In this document: positions 11,512 through 21,912 of the stretch, piece by piece
Layout of the letters: each line of letters opens with the position of its first letter
Position numbering within the stretch: position 1 is the stretch's first letter
The notes under the pieces: model-generated
What the model saw: only the letters and a program-made list of their open reading frames with translations
Told to the model about the DNA's origin: nothing
Databases searched by the model: none
Position numbers and translations under genes: made by a program
Assembly (NCBI GenBank): GCA_030068145.1
Contig: JAPJBO010000182.1
Coordinates: forward strand, 1-64,000
Origin: Diplonema papillatum
Taxonomy: Eukaryota; Euglenozoa; Diplonemea; Diplonemida; Diplonemidae
Length of the DNA: 64,000 nucleotides
Direction: 5' to 3'

Positions 11512-11815
11512 TACATAGGCGCGAGCTTGGAAGGAAATAAACTCTAGAAATGCTCGACGATGCTGCCAGACAAAGAACCGAAGGGATCTCAATACCGAAC
11601 CACGTGTTGAACAGACGTGAGGTCATGCGGGTCTATCCATTGCACGACAAGACACACAAACACAACACGTCAAAAGTCCCGAGTGAATAAAACAACACAC
11701 ACGGTGGTGTACGCGAAGAACAAAATCAGACTGGTTGTATCGTATTTGCCCCTCTACCTCTATATTTCCTCCCTTCCATTCGGAGTCAAAGCAGTGACGT
11801 CGAGTGTTTCCGAAA
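11512..11815 (-). repeat. Family A SINE-like repeat
   Basis: Near-full-length reversed copy of the ~300-bp family. In its own sense it starts AATACTCGACGTAGCTGC-like, contains CACCGTGTGTTGTTTT and GACCCGCATGACCTCACG, and ends GCTGGCGCTTATGTAAAA with an A-rich tail. This copy is more diverged than those at 12985, 29495 and 50405. Both orientations and the A-rich 3' end suggest a retroposed SINE-like element. Confidence 0.8.
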
Positions 11816-11839
11816 CGAACAGAAGAAGAAAGTGCGGCA

Positions 11840-11992
11840 TTTTTTGTTGAGCGCTTACGCCCGCCACTAAACCCAGATTCACCTGTGTTTCGTGTGGGCT
11901 ACAGCACATTTACCTCCTTTGATCTTTTGCAGCTGGCAGCCTCCTCAAGTATTTCCTACAAAGCAGGTGCTAATACAAAAGAAAAAGGCTGC
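11840..11992 (+). repeat. Family B SINE-like repeat
   Basis: A ~145-bp unit: TTGTTGAGCGCTTACGCC, then TTTCGTGTGGGCTACAGCAC, then CAAAGCAGGTGCTAATAC and an A-rich tail. Its last ~100 bp align with the tail of family A (ACAGCAC...AGCATTTCCT...GCTTATGTAAAA). Right of it, 11993-12025 carries an intron-end-like block ending AACCACAG that recurs before the exon at 13600. Confidence 0.85.
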
Positions 11993-12244
11993 TCCTGGTC
12001 CAGGAACGTGATGGTCAACCACAGCTTGCAGCCTTCACAATACAACGCAGGGGGCAAGCCCGCAAGATTGTCAGCACGCATTTGTTTGTGCGATTTAACC
12101 TACATGTGTTCTGGCTAAACCGCTGCCAACGTTTTTTTAGCTGTGACAAATACTGCCAGGGAAGCAGAAATTGGTTGTCGCAAAAAAGGAGAAAACTAGA
12201 GCTGCTGCAGCAGGAACCGGCACAACAGCAAACTATCGGACGGG

Positions 12245-12415
12245 GAAGGGGGGATTGCAGAACGTGCTTGTTCTGTGCTCAACACAGCACTTTAAGCCAC
12301 GGACACATAAGGCGGACCATCATCAGCGCGGAACCTGAGTGTCTGCAGACAGGACAGCGGTGTGAGTCTGGTTTGTCAGGCGGCTGTTCGTAGCTCGTCA
12401 CAGCCAGGACGGGGA
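12245..12415 (+). repeat. Family E dispersed repeat with G-run head
   Basis: It begins with a G-run and GATTGCAGAACGTGC, then CACGGACACATAAGGCGG, GAGTGTCTGCAGACAGG and GTAGCTCGTCACAGCC. It is closely similar to copies at 25265, 49300 and 49800. It has no coding potential that is conserved between copies. Confidence 0.85.
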
Positions 12416-12854
12416 ATGGATGGGAAGGGGCGGAGTTCTTTTGCTTCTTTCTGTTTCTGATGCTTCCTCTGTAGACGCATCTCCATCCGAGAGTGCTTGA
12501 AAGAACCCATATCGAGGTGGACGGACCCTAACTGTACCCGCCTCTGCAACGATTGGTATGTCCTTGTTGATGACATCCGTCCTCAGTAAGTGCGGTCTTT
12601 GTCTTTTCTTCTTTATCTTCTTTTAGCCTGTTTCTTGTACTAAGCTTTTCCTTCTTTTTCTGATCGGCGCGGTGGTGAGACACAGAGTGTGCACAGTGCG
12701 TTGCTCAGGGTAGTCGAAGGCCTTAAAAACACACCAAATGCAACAAACTGACGACTGGTGTCCAGGGGACTACATATATAGCAGTGGTGTCGACGCCTAC
12801 GGCTCCGAAGGCAACCGCCCCGAAGGAGAAGAAGAAGAAAAAGAAGAAGAAGAA

Positions 12855-12970
12855 ATGTGAAAACGGGTTTTTGCCTAGAGGTTGTTCGCGTTGTTCTGCA
12901 GATGCTTTGAGCTATCGTTGTGTCTATGCTTTCAGTCGTCTTCTTCACCATGGTTAAGTGCGCAAATGGT
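12855..12970 (-). repeat. Family F repeat, reversed
   Basis: It reads GTGAAAACGGGTTTTTGCCT and ends with CAACCATGGTTAAG-type palindrome (one mismatch: ACCATGGTTAAG) on the plus strand, i.e. the reverse of the copy at 10645. It lies next to the family A copy that follows. Confidence 0.75.
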
Positions 12971-12984
12971 GTCAGCTGAAGCTG

Positions 12985-13290
12985 GTGGAAAAATACTCGA
13001 CGTAGCTGCTTCGACTCCGAATGGAAGGGGGGAGATATAGAGGTAAGGGGCAAAATACAATACAAACACAATCTGATTTGTTCTTCGCTTACACCACCGT
13101 GTGTTGCTTTCTCACTCAGGACTTTGACCTGTTGTGTTTGTGTGATTTGTCGTGTAGGGGTAGACCCGCATGACCTCACGTCCGTTCAACACGTGGTTCG
13201 GTAGTTACAGCACTTGGGATCCCTTCTGTTCTTTGTCGGGCAGCATCGTCGAGCATTTCCTTTCAAGCTGGCGCTTATGTAAAAAATTCA
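12985..13290 (+). repeat. Family A SINE-like repeat (full length)
   Basis: Starts AATACTCGACGTAGCTGC, contains CACTCAGGACTTTGACCTG and GACCCGCATGACCTCACG, and ends GCTGGCGCTTATGTAAAA. It is nearly identical to the copies at 29495 and 50405, which suggests recent activity. Confidence 0.9.
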
Positions 13291-13369
13291 AAGGCCGCGG
13301 AGGTCAGCGGACCGGAGCTACCGGAGAGGGTGTGTGTGCGTTGTGTGGTAACCTGATACGTGTGTGTGT

Positions 13370-13555
13370 GCGATGATGTGGGTTTGCGTGGCAGCCTGAT
13401 ACGTGTGCGCTGGCTGTTACGCGAGCTTGATGCTCCGCATGGATGCTTGGTGCCGTTTGCCGTGGGCACCGCCCGCTGCACACGGGGATTCATTTGCGCC
13501 AATAAAACCTCGGAGGGAAAAAGACTGCGTGGTTATTCCACTCAAGAAAAAAAGA
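13370..13555 (+). repeat. Family H dispersed repeat
   Basis: A ~185-bp block with CAGCCTGATACGTGTGCGC, GATGCTCCGCATGGATGC and CGTGGGCACCGCCCGCTGCA, ending in an A-rich run. A second copy of about 95% similarity lies at 39350-39535, directly before a family B copy. Confidence 0.85.
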
Positions 13556-13599
13556 AAAAGGCCCCTCCTGGTCCAGGAACGTGACGGTCAACCACACAG

Positions 13600-13785
13600 T
13601 TTGCAAAGCTTGAGTCGGAGGCAGCACAGTGCCACAACCCTGTCCGCTCTGCCCTGCGGCTGACCGGCTCGACAGAGCTATTAGGAAGATATGCATACCT
13701 TTTCGATACCATGAAGGACCCTTTCGATGATGATCACCCGACTCGGGACTCTAAAACCCCGGATCCTCAAGAACATACAATCTAA
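13600..13785 (+). CDS. Terminal exon of an unrecognised protein
   Basis: A 61-codon exon begins after an acceptor-like CACACAG at 13593-13599 and ends at TAA 13783-13785. The frame has strong third-position G/C use. It includes AKLESEAAQCHNP, SALRLTGSTELLGRYAY and DTMKDPFDDDHPTRDS, and the C terminus is acidic. A paralogous piece at 31660-31743 (minus) keeps AKLEAEAAQCYNP and SALRLT in the same frame, which supports coding, but it is cut by a stop. Upstream the sequence is family H and A-rich DNA, so I cannot see earlier exons. No domain recognised. Confidence 0.5.
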   Translation, partial: FAKLESEAAQCHNPVRSALRLTGSTELLGRYAYLFDTMKDPFDDDHPTRDSKTPDPQEHTI

Positions 13786-13799
13786 AACTAAGCCCACTT

Positions 13800-14815
13800 T
13801 TTAGGGGGGGTCGGGGGCGAAGCCCGGGGGCACTTTTTCAGGGTCAAAAATGTGATCTAGTCAATTTCCCTCGCTCCGGGTATTTTGCTTACTTCGGGCC
13901 TGGAAGCCCGGGTGCGAACCCGGCCGAGGACCTTTTCCCGGTCAAAAACAATTTTCGGGGTTCGTTGGTTTTCGGGTCTAATGTGCCCGAAATTTTGCTT
14001 CGCCAGAACTTTGCTTCGCCCGAACTTTGCTTCACCGCATCGCCCGAACTTTGCTTCACCCGAACTTTGCTTCGCCAGAACTTGGCATCGCCCGAACTTT
14101 GCTTCGCCAGAACTTTGCTTCACCAGAAATTTTGCTTCACCAGAACTTTGCTTCGCCCGAACTTTGCTTCACCGCATCCCCCGAACTTTGCTTCACCCGA
14201 ACTTTGCTTCGCCAGAACTTGGCATCGCCCGAACTTTGCTTCGCCAGAACTTTGCTTCACCAGAAATTTTGCTTCACCAGAACTTTGCTTCGCCCGAACT
14301 TTGCTTCACCGCATCGCCCGAACTTTGCTTCACCCGAACTTTGCTTCGCCAGAACTTGGCATCGCCCGAACTTTGCTTCGCCAGAACTTTGCTTCACCAG
14401 AAATTTTGCTTCACCAGAACTTTGCTTCGCCCGAACTTTGCTTCACCGCATCCCCCGAACTTTGCTTCACCCGAACTTTGCTTCGCCAGAACTTGGCATC
14501 GCCCGAACTTTGCTTCGCCAGAACTTTGCTTCACCAGAAATTTTGCTTCACCAGAACTTTGCTTCGCCCGAACTTTGCTTCACCGCATCGCCCGAACTTT
14601 GCTTCACCCGAACTTTGCTTCGCCAGAACTTGGCATCGCCCGAACTTTGCTTCGCCAGAACTTTGCTTCACCAGAAATTTTGCTTCGCCAGAAGCCCGAA
14701 CGTTGCTTCACGAGAACTTTGCTTTGCTTCGCCCGAACTTTACTGTTTCCCGAACTTTAACTGCTGCCTCTAGTCTCGCTGGGCGCCGGTCTTTACCGGC
14801 GCCCGTGTATTTCTT
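13800..14815 (+). mobile_element. tRNA-headed satellite element, copy 1
   Basis: The head (13860-13935) has a B-box-like GGTGCGAACCC and a tRNA-like hairpin. A short core follows (ACAATTTTCGGGG, then CTAATGTGCCCGAAA). The body (13990-14760) is 16-bp units GAACTTTGCTTCGCCC arranged in a 137-bp higher-order unit. The end is GAACTTTAACTGCTGCC, CTAGTCTCGC and a strong hairpin at 14780-14803. The same order occurs inverted at 28905-29482, and body plus tail occur at 37130-38275, so it behaves as a defined mobile unit. It could be a SINE with a satellite body; no reverse transcriptase is present. Confidence 0.6.
14780..14803 (+). terminator. Perfect 10-bp terminal hairpin
   Basis: Arms GGGCGCCGGT and ACCGGCGCCC surround the loop CTTT at the 3' end of the tRNA-headed element. 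The two other copies have a GC-rich hairpin with CTTT/CTTA loop at the same place, but with different arm bases. Role unknown; it may stabilise or end the element's transcript. Confidence 0.5.
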
Positions 14816-15185
14816 ATGGTAGCGTAGAGCATGTGCGTGTGTGTGTGTGTGTCTTCATTGCCTGTTGTCGACTAATGGACGTATTTTGAGCGCGCTCTCC
14901 TTTAAAGGGAGGGGGTCGAATAGTAACCGTTGTTTGACACGCGTCTGGCTGCCAGAAAATGCTACCAGTATTTGACTCTGCTGTTCGACAGATCATGCCT
15001 CCCGGGGGTATTTGATGGTATTCGACAAATTGGATAATACCGTCATTGGTTTCATGTTCTAAAGTATTCCCCCCCTATGCAGGAAACGAACGTGTCTCCG
15101 ACTGATGAGACGGAATTTTCCGGATCTCTCATAAAGATTCGTTCTTCTCTGTCTGCGCAAAGCTACGCAGCCACTTGACGAACCC
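14816..15185. other. GT microsatellite and unassigned sequence
   Basis: A short (GT)n tract lies at 14833-14851. The rest, to 15185, shows no gene, apart from an imperfect hairpin near 15015-15055. Confidence 0.5.
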
Positions 15186-15189
15186 CGCC

Positions 15190-15275
15190 CACATCAAAGG
15201 GGGGGAAAATCTTAGTTTCGTGTTCAGGCGCTACTTGCCTCTCATGTGTTTGATGCTAGCATCAAAGGGGGGGGG
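15190..15275 (+). repeat. Family D hairpin repeat
   Basis: A G-run is followed by GAAAATCTTAGTTTCGTG, a stem AGGC...GCCT and the 14-bp palindrome TGATGCTAGCATCA. This is the Cytosine-variant head (TTTCGTGTTCAGG) of the family; other copies have TTTAATGTTTAGG. Confidence 0.8.
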
Positions 15276-15764
15276 GGGGTTGGCATCTTATCATTTCTTT
15301 ACGGGCCAAGAATACTGCGGTAAATTACCACGGTATCGTCGGACTTCGTACTACGCACGACGCAGTAGAGAATAAACCTTACTCGCGAATTAGCAAGGAT
15401 TATGTGATACGCGGCCGCTACTACCAATATGTAGCACGAACAATGCATTGTTACGTACACCGCGAGAGAGTAGGAGAAAGTGGAAAGGGAACATTTTCTT
15501 TGACCGCACTACCCTGATCCCAAATCCTGGTCGTGGTTCCAGGTGGCAAAATGGCAAATGATCATCATCAGAAGGTCCTACTTTGGGCGGTTTAGTTTCT
15601 GCACACATTACATGTGGCTAAAAATGTTTACTAACAGTGAAATCAGTAAGAACGTGAGGCGCGACCAAAGTTGCCCTGGGTTTCCGTCAATCAGTGTAGC
15701 AAACCAGCATTATTGTTGCAGTTGCTTTTTGCTTGCTTTTGGTTACCAGTGCGACGTACAAAAG

Positions 15765-15935
15765 AAGTGCGTAGTTTCGGCTTATTCTTTTGCTTTTCGT
15801 TGTCGACAACATTATTTACTTTCAGCATCTTTTCATGCCTTTTAGTGACGGTAATTTGGGGTTTCTTTCTTCAGCATGGACTTTATGGTGCCATAGAGTT
15901 GTCGTACTCTCTCTATGCCTCGAGAGTCGTCGATT
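15765..15935 (+). repeat. Family N dispersed repeat
   Basis: It carries TTTCGTTGTCGACAACATT (with the palindrome GTTGTCGACAAC), TTTTCATGCCTTTTAGTGACG and GACTTTATGGTGCCATAGAG. Copies lie at 47565-47725 and, shortened, at 48890-49010. A preceding block near 15475-15540 (CATTTTCTTTGACCGC) recurs at 49020-49065. Confidence 0.75.
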
Positions 15936-15965
15936 CCTCATTCCGTTCAGGACTGAAATCCTTGG

Positions 15966-16260
15966 TAATGATCCTGCTGCAGGTTCATCTACAGCAACCT
16001 TGTTACGACTTTTGCTTCCTCTAGCTGAGAAACGTTGCTTGGATTCGGGCGCTTGAACTTGTCGCCAAGAACGAGCTTCCTCTCCCAAGCTCGATCCCGC
16101 AGCTAATTGGTAGCTACGACGGGCCGTGTGTACAAATGGCAGGGACGTAATCCGTGCTAGCTGATGACTTGCGCCTACTGGGCATTCCTCCTTCAAGGAG
16201 AACGATTGCCACCATCGATCCTCATCACGACGCAAGTTCACAAGATTTCCCATCCTCTTG
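15966..16260 (-). rRNA. SSU rRNA 3' end fragment (decayed)
   Basis: On the minus strand it runs from GGAATGCCCAGTAGGCGC and GTCATCAGCTAGCAC, through ATTACGTCCCTGCC, to AGTCGTAACAAGG and the mature-like 3' terminus GGATCATTA at 15966. The near-universal GTACACACCGCCCGTC is GTACACACGGCCCGTC here, a change expected to harm the decoding region. No 5.8S or LSU follows on the minus strand. It is a displaced fragment, presumably not functional. Confidence 0.92.
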
Positions 16261-16285
16261 GGGGCCGAAAGGCTCTCAAACCCGT

Positions 16286-16559
16286 TTAACCCTATTCCGA
16301 CAAGCCGGGCTGTATTATACGTCTGGTTGAATCGGGTTTATTTTCCTCTGGTGCTTAGGATGTGCGCTGGGGGCACCAAGAAATTCCAAAGAAACATGGA
16401 ATGGAACCCTTTGTGACGTATCTTTCCATTGCCGCTCTCGCAAGGCCACAGATTTGCCACCGATGACGGTTAGATAACTGACCCAAGGTATCAGTGGGTA
16501 TGCCCCTGTCACAGAACCACCAGATTTGATCTGTAGGTGCCCCGTCGGAATAGGGTTAA
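16286..16559. mobile_element. piggyBac-like MITE carrying a gene fragment
   Basis: The 12-bp terminal inverted repeats CCCTATTCCGAC (16290-16301) and GTCGGAATAGGG (16544-16555) are flanked on both sides by TTAA (16286-16289, 16556-16559). TTAA duplication and CCC-starting TIRs are the established piggyBac signature. The 266-bp interior is too small for a transposase. On the plus strand it reads GAPRNSKETWNGTLCDVSFHC, then a stop after a short insertion. That stretch matches the BTB-like exon at 45193-45335, so the MITE appears to contain a decayed piece of a host gene. Confidence 0.8.
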
Positions 16560-16594
16560 TGCGCCAGTGTAGTGCGCGTGCAGCTTTGGGAGAA

Positions 16595-16825
16595 CAAGTT
16601 GTTGCTGTTCGCTTTAAGCTCTTTGCGGACGAAGGACGTATATTTGTTTGTGCGTGCCGGTTGATCGGTTTCCCACTTGTATTTACCCTGTGTGTATTCA
16701 GGTAAGGAATTCTGATCAACCACCAAAACACGCTGCTTACGTCTTCTTAGCCTGCACAATACATTGAAGGGCAACCCACAAGATTGTTAGTACTAAAAAC
16801 ACCGAGCCCAAGCTGGAGCGGACAG
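16595..16825 (+). repeat. Family G dispersed repeat
   Basis: It contains GTGCGTGCCGGTTGATCGG, then CCACTTGTATTTACCCTGTG, then GATCAACCACCAAAACACGC and CACAATACATTGAAGGGCAA. Similar copies lie at 35010-35170 and 46550-46715, all in plus orientation. Confidence 0.8.
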
Positions 16826-17590
16826 TGCGTCTCCAGAGTAAAGACACGTCAAAAAGGACCCACGTTTGCTGCTGTGAATAGATGAGGTACGAGGCCTCTT
16901 CAACGTGCCCGAGGTTCCTCGGCTTGCTGCCATAAAGCTTTTGAGTACCCAAAGTTTCACCAGAAGAAGGCTTTCTGCACCCTGGACAACTCCACCTCCG
17001 TCCGTAAAGGGGTCAAGCCCGGCGCTGCACCAGGTTTTAATAGACTGTTTCGGACTCTAGCGGAACTCACCTGCTTTGGTAAGTTTCATGTAGTACGCTG
17101 CCAACTACTAATTCTTAGTACCAACAATGCATTGTTAACACAAAAAAAAGGGACCTTTGATGCGTTGATTGCTAGTGTGATTCGTAATCCAGGCTGTCCG
17201 CCCTCCGCGGTGAGTGGGCATGTCCACTCCTTGTGGGTAGCAACGTGTGGGTGTCAAGCACATAGACCGTTGATCCACCATATACAATAACCATGATGTG
17301 TGAGTGTGATGTGTTTGGTTGTACGTACCGAAGGAGATCAGCCTGTAAGTGAGTGAACGTGATAGTTAGGCTAACCTCCTCCTGAACACGCTGTCAGCGT
17401 TCTCTTCTGAGTTTACGATTCGTTGTTACTACGAAAGAAAACAACGACCATTCCGCCCCCATGATCCACACAAGACCTGGAGCGCGCGGTGACCTTTCTT
17501 GAAGACGCTTGCATCCCTTCGTTCGAGCATGTGTGGAAAAAGCAGCAACCAAGCGGCAGCCTTATGGTGTGAACGGCAAGGAATTCTGCT
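16826..17590. other. No recognisable gene
   Basis: The motif CAACAATGCATTGTTAAC near 17123 recurs in weaker form at 15428, 7528 and 41633. A weak open stretch on the minus strand at 17430-17590 lies downstream of the exon at 17594 and may be intron. Nothing else supported. Confidence 0.4.
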
Positions 17591-17593
17591 TAC

Positions 17594-18074
17594 TGGTCTG
17601 TCTGCGCCTTTTGTGTTCGCTGACGTAAAGTCTGCGGGATACTTCTTGGCCATGACTGCAAGAAAGAACGAAGAGGAATCAAACCATCGAGGGTAAACCT
17701 ATCACTTACATTGCGTAGGGGCAAGATGAAAATACCCTTTTTTCTTCCCGTCCAACGACACCCCCCCCCCCCAACCACCTGGTTCTTGGGTGGCTTGACG
17801 ACTGCGCCGCAGCATTCCCGCAGTGAGACTGTAATACACGAAGCCCTCCGCCATTGTAATTGCTGCACCCTCAACAACGCGTGGCGATGCACGATTCGCC
17901 TTCTTGTTGGCAGCCGTGTGCAGCCAGGCGCGCATGGAGGATTCCGGTAAGAACACGATTTGGTGATTGTCAGCGACCCTGAGTCGATGATCGAGCTGAG
18001 ATGCTTCAAACGCGGATTCTTCGCGTTGTTCAGAGGTATTGACCGCAGCAGGGAAGTGGAGGTTGATCCCTGAT
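17594..18074 (-). CDS. Two-exon gene fragment, function unknown
   Basis: Exon 1 (18074 to 17779, 296 nt) follows the acceptor TTTTTTGCAG and ends at CAG|GTGG. Exon 2 (17655 to 17594, 62 nt) follows TTTCTTGCAG and ends at CCA|GTAAGC. Exon 1 leaves one base and exon 2 supplies two, so the frame joins correctly across the intron. Exon 1 reads SGINLHFPAAVNTSEQREES near its start and then NHQIVFLPESSMRAWLHTAA, ITMAEGFVYYSLTAGMLRRS. Exon 2 reads MAKKYPADFTSANTKGADRP. Both ends need further exons, which I cannot find. The intron contains a C13 run. No domain recognised; the splice logic is what supports coding. Confidence 0.55.
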
Positions 18075-18099
18075 CTGCAAAAAACTGGCTTCCCCCAAC

Positions 18100-18417
18100 A
18101 AACCCTGACAAAGTGTCTACCAACCTAGGAATTGGTGGGGTCAATGAAAGATAGCAGCCCGAACCAGCAGCGGCAGCGGCAGCAAGCGACGCGGATGGGA
18201 ACCCAACAAGAAAGAGGCAGATGCCGCAGTTCGAGAGCCCCGAGCCACACCCGAAAAACGCGGCGTGCTGAAGACTTCTCCAAATCCTACCAATTCAGCC
18301 TGAAAACATATCGCGCAGGAACACTCTTGAATCGGTGCCATCTTGTCAGAGACTGTGATCTTGCGGGGGTGCTGGTTCGAAATTGGACGCTTTGAAGTCG
18401 TCAAGGTAAACTTGCGA
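18100..18417. other. Unassigned sequence between gene fragment and CAG array
   Basis: Overlapping open frames exist on both strands (plus 18132-18395; minus 18404-18141, with SDKMAPIQECSCAICFQAEL). The minus one is a possible upstream exon of the 17594-18074 gene, but its GTAGGA donor gives the wrong phase, so I leave it uncalled. Confidence 0.3.
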
Positions 18418-19440
<1,023 letters not shown>

Positions 19441-19490
19441 ATCCACAACAACAGAATTGCCGGATTCCTTCGAAAGATGCCCGCTTGCCG

Positions 19491-20810
19491 CTACGAGCTG
19501 CCGGCCTTTTCGTGCGTGATGTAGCCCAGCTCGTGCATCTTCTCCTTGTCGCCGTTGAGAAGGTAGTGCACGTGGGCCATGGAGTGCAGCATGACGTTGC
19601 TGTTGACTTTCCGCAGGACGGTCTTGAACGGGTCCCGCTGCAGCAGGGACGCTTCCATTTTGAGGTCTTCGGAGGTGCTGGAGGCCAGGCCGGTGATGCC
19701 GGCACTGGCCACCTTCTTGCAGAACGCTAGCTCTTTGTCCGTGAGAAACTCGAGCTTGTGCGTCAGGTCCGTGTACTTCTCGTTCAGGTCTGTGTGGTGG
19801 GGGGCATCTTCGTTTTGCTGATTTGGCATCTCTGTCTGCTTTTCATGCGTGAGTTAATGCTGGCAGCTATCTTGTTGTCGTAAGAACCCCGAGCTTGTGG
19901 TCAAGTCCATGTACTTCTCGTTCAGGTCTGCGGTGGCTTAGCGTTCAGGTATTTCTGTCTGACTTTCGTGCACGGTTGTTGCCAGCACCAGGAATAGCAC
20001 AAGAATTACGAAGCTTGGAGTCAAGTCCGTGTACTTCTCACTCGTGGTGGTGGGTGTTCACGTATTCGTTCACATGTTACGTCACATCCTATGTCACGCT
20101 ATGCCAGATGCTATGCCACATGCTATGCTACATGCTATGCCAGATGCTGTGCCACATGCTATGCCACATGCTATGCTACAGCTATGCTACAGCTATGCTA
20201 CAGCTATGCTACAGCTATGCTACAGCTATGCTACATGCTATGCCACATACTATGCCGCGCTATGCCAGATGCTATGCCACATGCGCTATGTCAGATGCTG
20301 TGCCACATGCTATGCGACATGCTATGCTACATGCTATGCCACATGCTATGTCGCGCTATGCCACATGCTATGCCAGATGCTATGCTACATGCTATGCCAG
20401 ATTCTGTGCCACATGCTATGCTACATACTATGCTACACATTCTTGCCACATGCTATGTCACGTGTATGTCACCTGTTATCATCACATGTTGCGTCACGTG
20501 TTAGTCACACACAGGCCACACAACAGGTGGGGTGGGAGGTAGGTAGTCACAAATGTCACATACTGTGCAGGAAGTCGTCAGGGACAGATGACTGATTCAT
20601 TATAGCCTCCAGCTCCCGCATGTTGCCGCCTATTTTAATGTAGAAGAGGTCCAGGCCGTCACGGTAGCCGGCGCCGCCCAGGATCTGCTTCCAGCCCCGG
20701 TTGTGTCCGTGCTTCTTTTCGAACAGCTCGAAAAGTTCCGCGCGACTCATCGGGAAGATTTGCAGCTTTTCGCAGATGCTGCCCACCCTCTGGCTCAGAA
20801 CGTCGCCGAT
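19491..20810 (-). CDS. Two-exon gene, ~195 residues, function unknown
   Basis: Exon A (20810 to 20564, 247 nt) follows the acceptor CGTCGACAG and ends at CACA|GTATGT. Exon B (19831 to 19491) follows CAGACAG and ends at TAG. One leftover base plus two bases (A|AG) keeps the frame. Exon A contains SICEKLQIFPMSRAELFELF, GWKQILGGAGYRDGLDLFYI and NMRELEAIMNQS. Exon B starts MPNQQNEDAPHHTDLNEKYT and contains FLTDKELAFCKKVASAGITG and SMAHVHYLLNGDKEKMHELG. It looks soluble and alpha-helical, with no signal peptide or TM segment. The intron holds a 12/13-bp minisatellite and partial copies of exon B's start (about 19890-19940, 20010-20050). The missing 5' part lies beyond the family C block upstream. 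I recognise no family. Confidence 0.6.
20085..20470. repeat. CATGCTATGC minisatellite in an intron
   Basis: Irregular 11-13-bp units such as CCACATGCTATG and CTACAGCTATG, about 30 of them, lie within the intron of the 19491-20810 gene. The Met/Cys/His/Tyr-rich frames here are repeat translations. Confidence 0.9.
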
Positions 20811-20827
20811 CTGTCGACGTGCAGTTG

Positions 20828-21255
20828 TTTTCAGAGTTAAAGTTCGCTTGAAATTCCGGGGTTTTAGGGTCTCCGTGTGACCGTTCATAAGTGGGTTCTC
20901 TTAGAGCAAGAAAGGGCTATATATGGTTACGGGTTGTATATTTAGTGCACGCTTTCGTTATGGGTTATGGCTAGCCATGTCCAGGACTGTTTGTGACCGA
21001 CACCGAGTACATTCCTTCGTGGAGTGTAGTCTTGGGCCCCCCACGTTCTACAAGTTGAGCATTGAGTTCTTTAAGGTGCAAGTGCCATCAAGGCAGGCGA
21101 GCACTGTTCACGGGCTAGCGTTGAGCAGGGGTTGCCTTGTAGCCCGTACCGGTCTGTTGTCCGCGTTTTTATGTATTGTCTCGCAGAGTAGTGCTTGGGT
21201 TTCGCGACACTTGCGGTGCTTCATGTGGTGTTTTCTAAAGATCCGGGGATCCTCA
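20828..21255 (+). repeat. Family C long copy next to a splice acceptor
   Basis: It starts AGAGTTAAAGTTCGCTTG, AAATTCCGGGG, then GGGTCTCCGTGTGACCG, and continues for ~400 bp (GTGACCGACACC, TTGGGCCCCCCACGTTC). The same ~380 bp recurs at 32803-33190. Here it ends about 18 bp from the acceptor of exon A (20810); there it ends just above the EF-hand gene. In minus sense it is the 3' part of an intron. Confidence 0.85.
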
Positions 21256-21299
21256 AGATAAGCTCCCGGAAATCCTTCATAAATGGGGTCAGAAGTGAA

Positions 21300-21560
21300 G
21301 TATTATTAGCGTTTATTGTGGTTTAGAGGTTCGGTGTTTTAGGGTCTCCGGCTGTGAGGCGGGAAGTATGAGGGTAGTAGGTATGCTTATACACTTTAAC
21401 TACGGCTAGCCATGTTTGTAAGTGTTGCGACCGACACCAAGAAGAAATTCACTTTGAATTTTGTTGGTTCTGATTCAGGTGGCCAGGGGCCTGTCACAAA
21501 TGCTCTAGATGTGCCAGTATGAGAGAGCTCCCCATCCCCGGCCTCGATTGTCCGCAAACC
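21300..21560. other. Shared ~110-bp block, otherwise unassigned
   Basis: Sequence at 21303-21425 (GCGTTTATTGTGGTTTAGAG, then GGGTAGTAGGTATGCTTAT) is repeated at 42468-42595. No gene is visible. Confidence 0.5.
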
Positions 21561-21578
21561 TGCCAACCCGCCGGCGTA

Positions 21579-21840
21579 AATCTTAGTTTCGTGTCCAGGC
21601 GCTACTTGCCTCTGATGTGTGTTTGATGCTAGCATCAAGTCTTCTTCGAAGGTGTAAAATAGAAAAGGGAAAATCTTAGTTTAATGTTAGGCAGAGCACT
21701 GCCTCTCGTGCATGGTTGATGCTAGCATCAAGTCTTCTTCGAAGGTGTAAAATAGAAAAGGGAAAATCTTAGTTTAATGTTTAGGCAGAGCACTGCCTCT
21801 CATGCATGGTTGATGCTAGCATCAAGTCTTCTTCGAGGAA
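21579..21840 (+). repeat. Family D, three tandem copies
   Basis: Each unit has GAAAATCTTAGTTTAATG (or TTTCGTG), the stem-loop AGGCAG-AGCA-CTGCCT, and the palindrome TGATGCTAGCATCA with AGTCTTCTTCGA. They lie 70-330 bp beyond the 5' splice site of the P-loop gene, i.e. in the proximal part of its presumed intron. Confidence 0.85.
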
Positions 21841-21912
21841 GATGTCGTCTAGGAAAGGGATGCAAAATAGAAAATAGAAAGTTGGAGTGTGGGAAAGGGA
21901 AAAGGGCGAGAC

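Noticed and set aside
13885-14822. Three overlapping 248-291-codon ORFs
   Set aside because: They are the 16-bp satellite in three frames; the frames repeat the same peptides with a shift.
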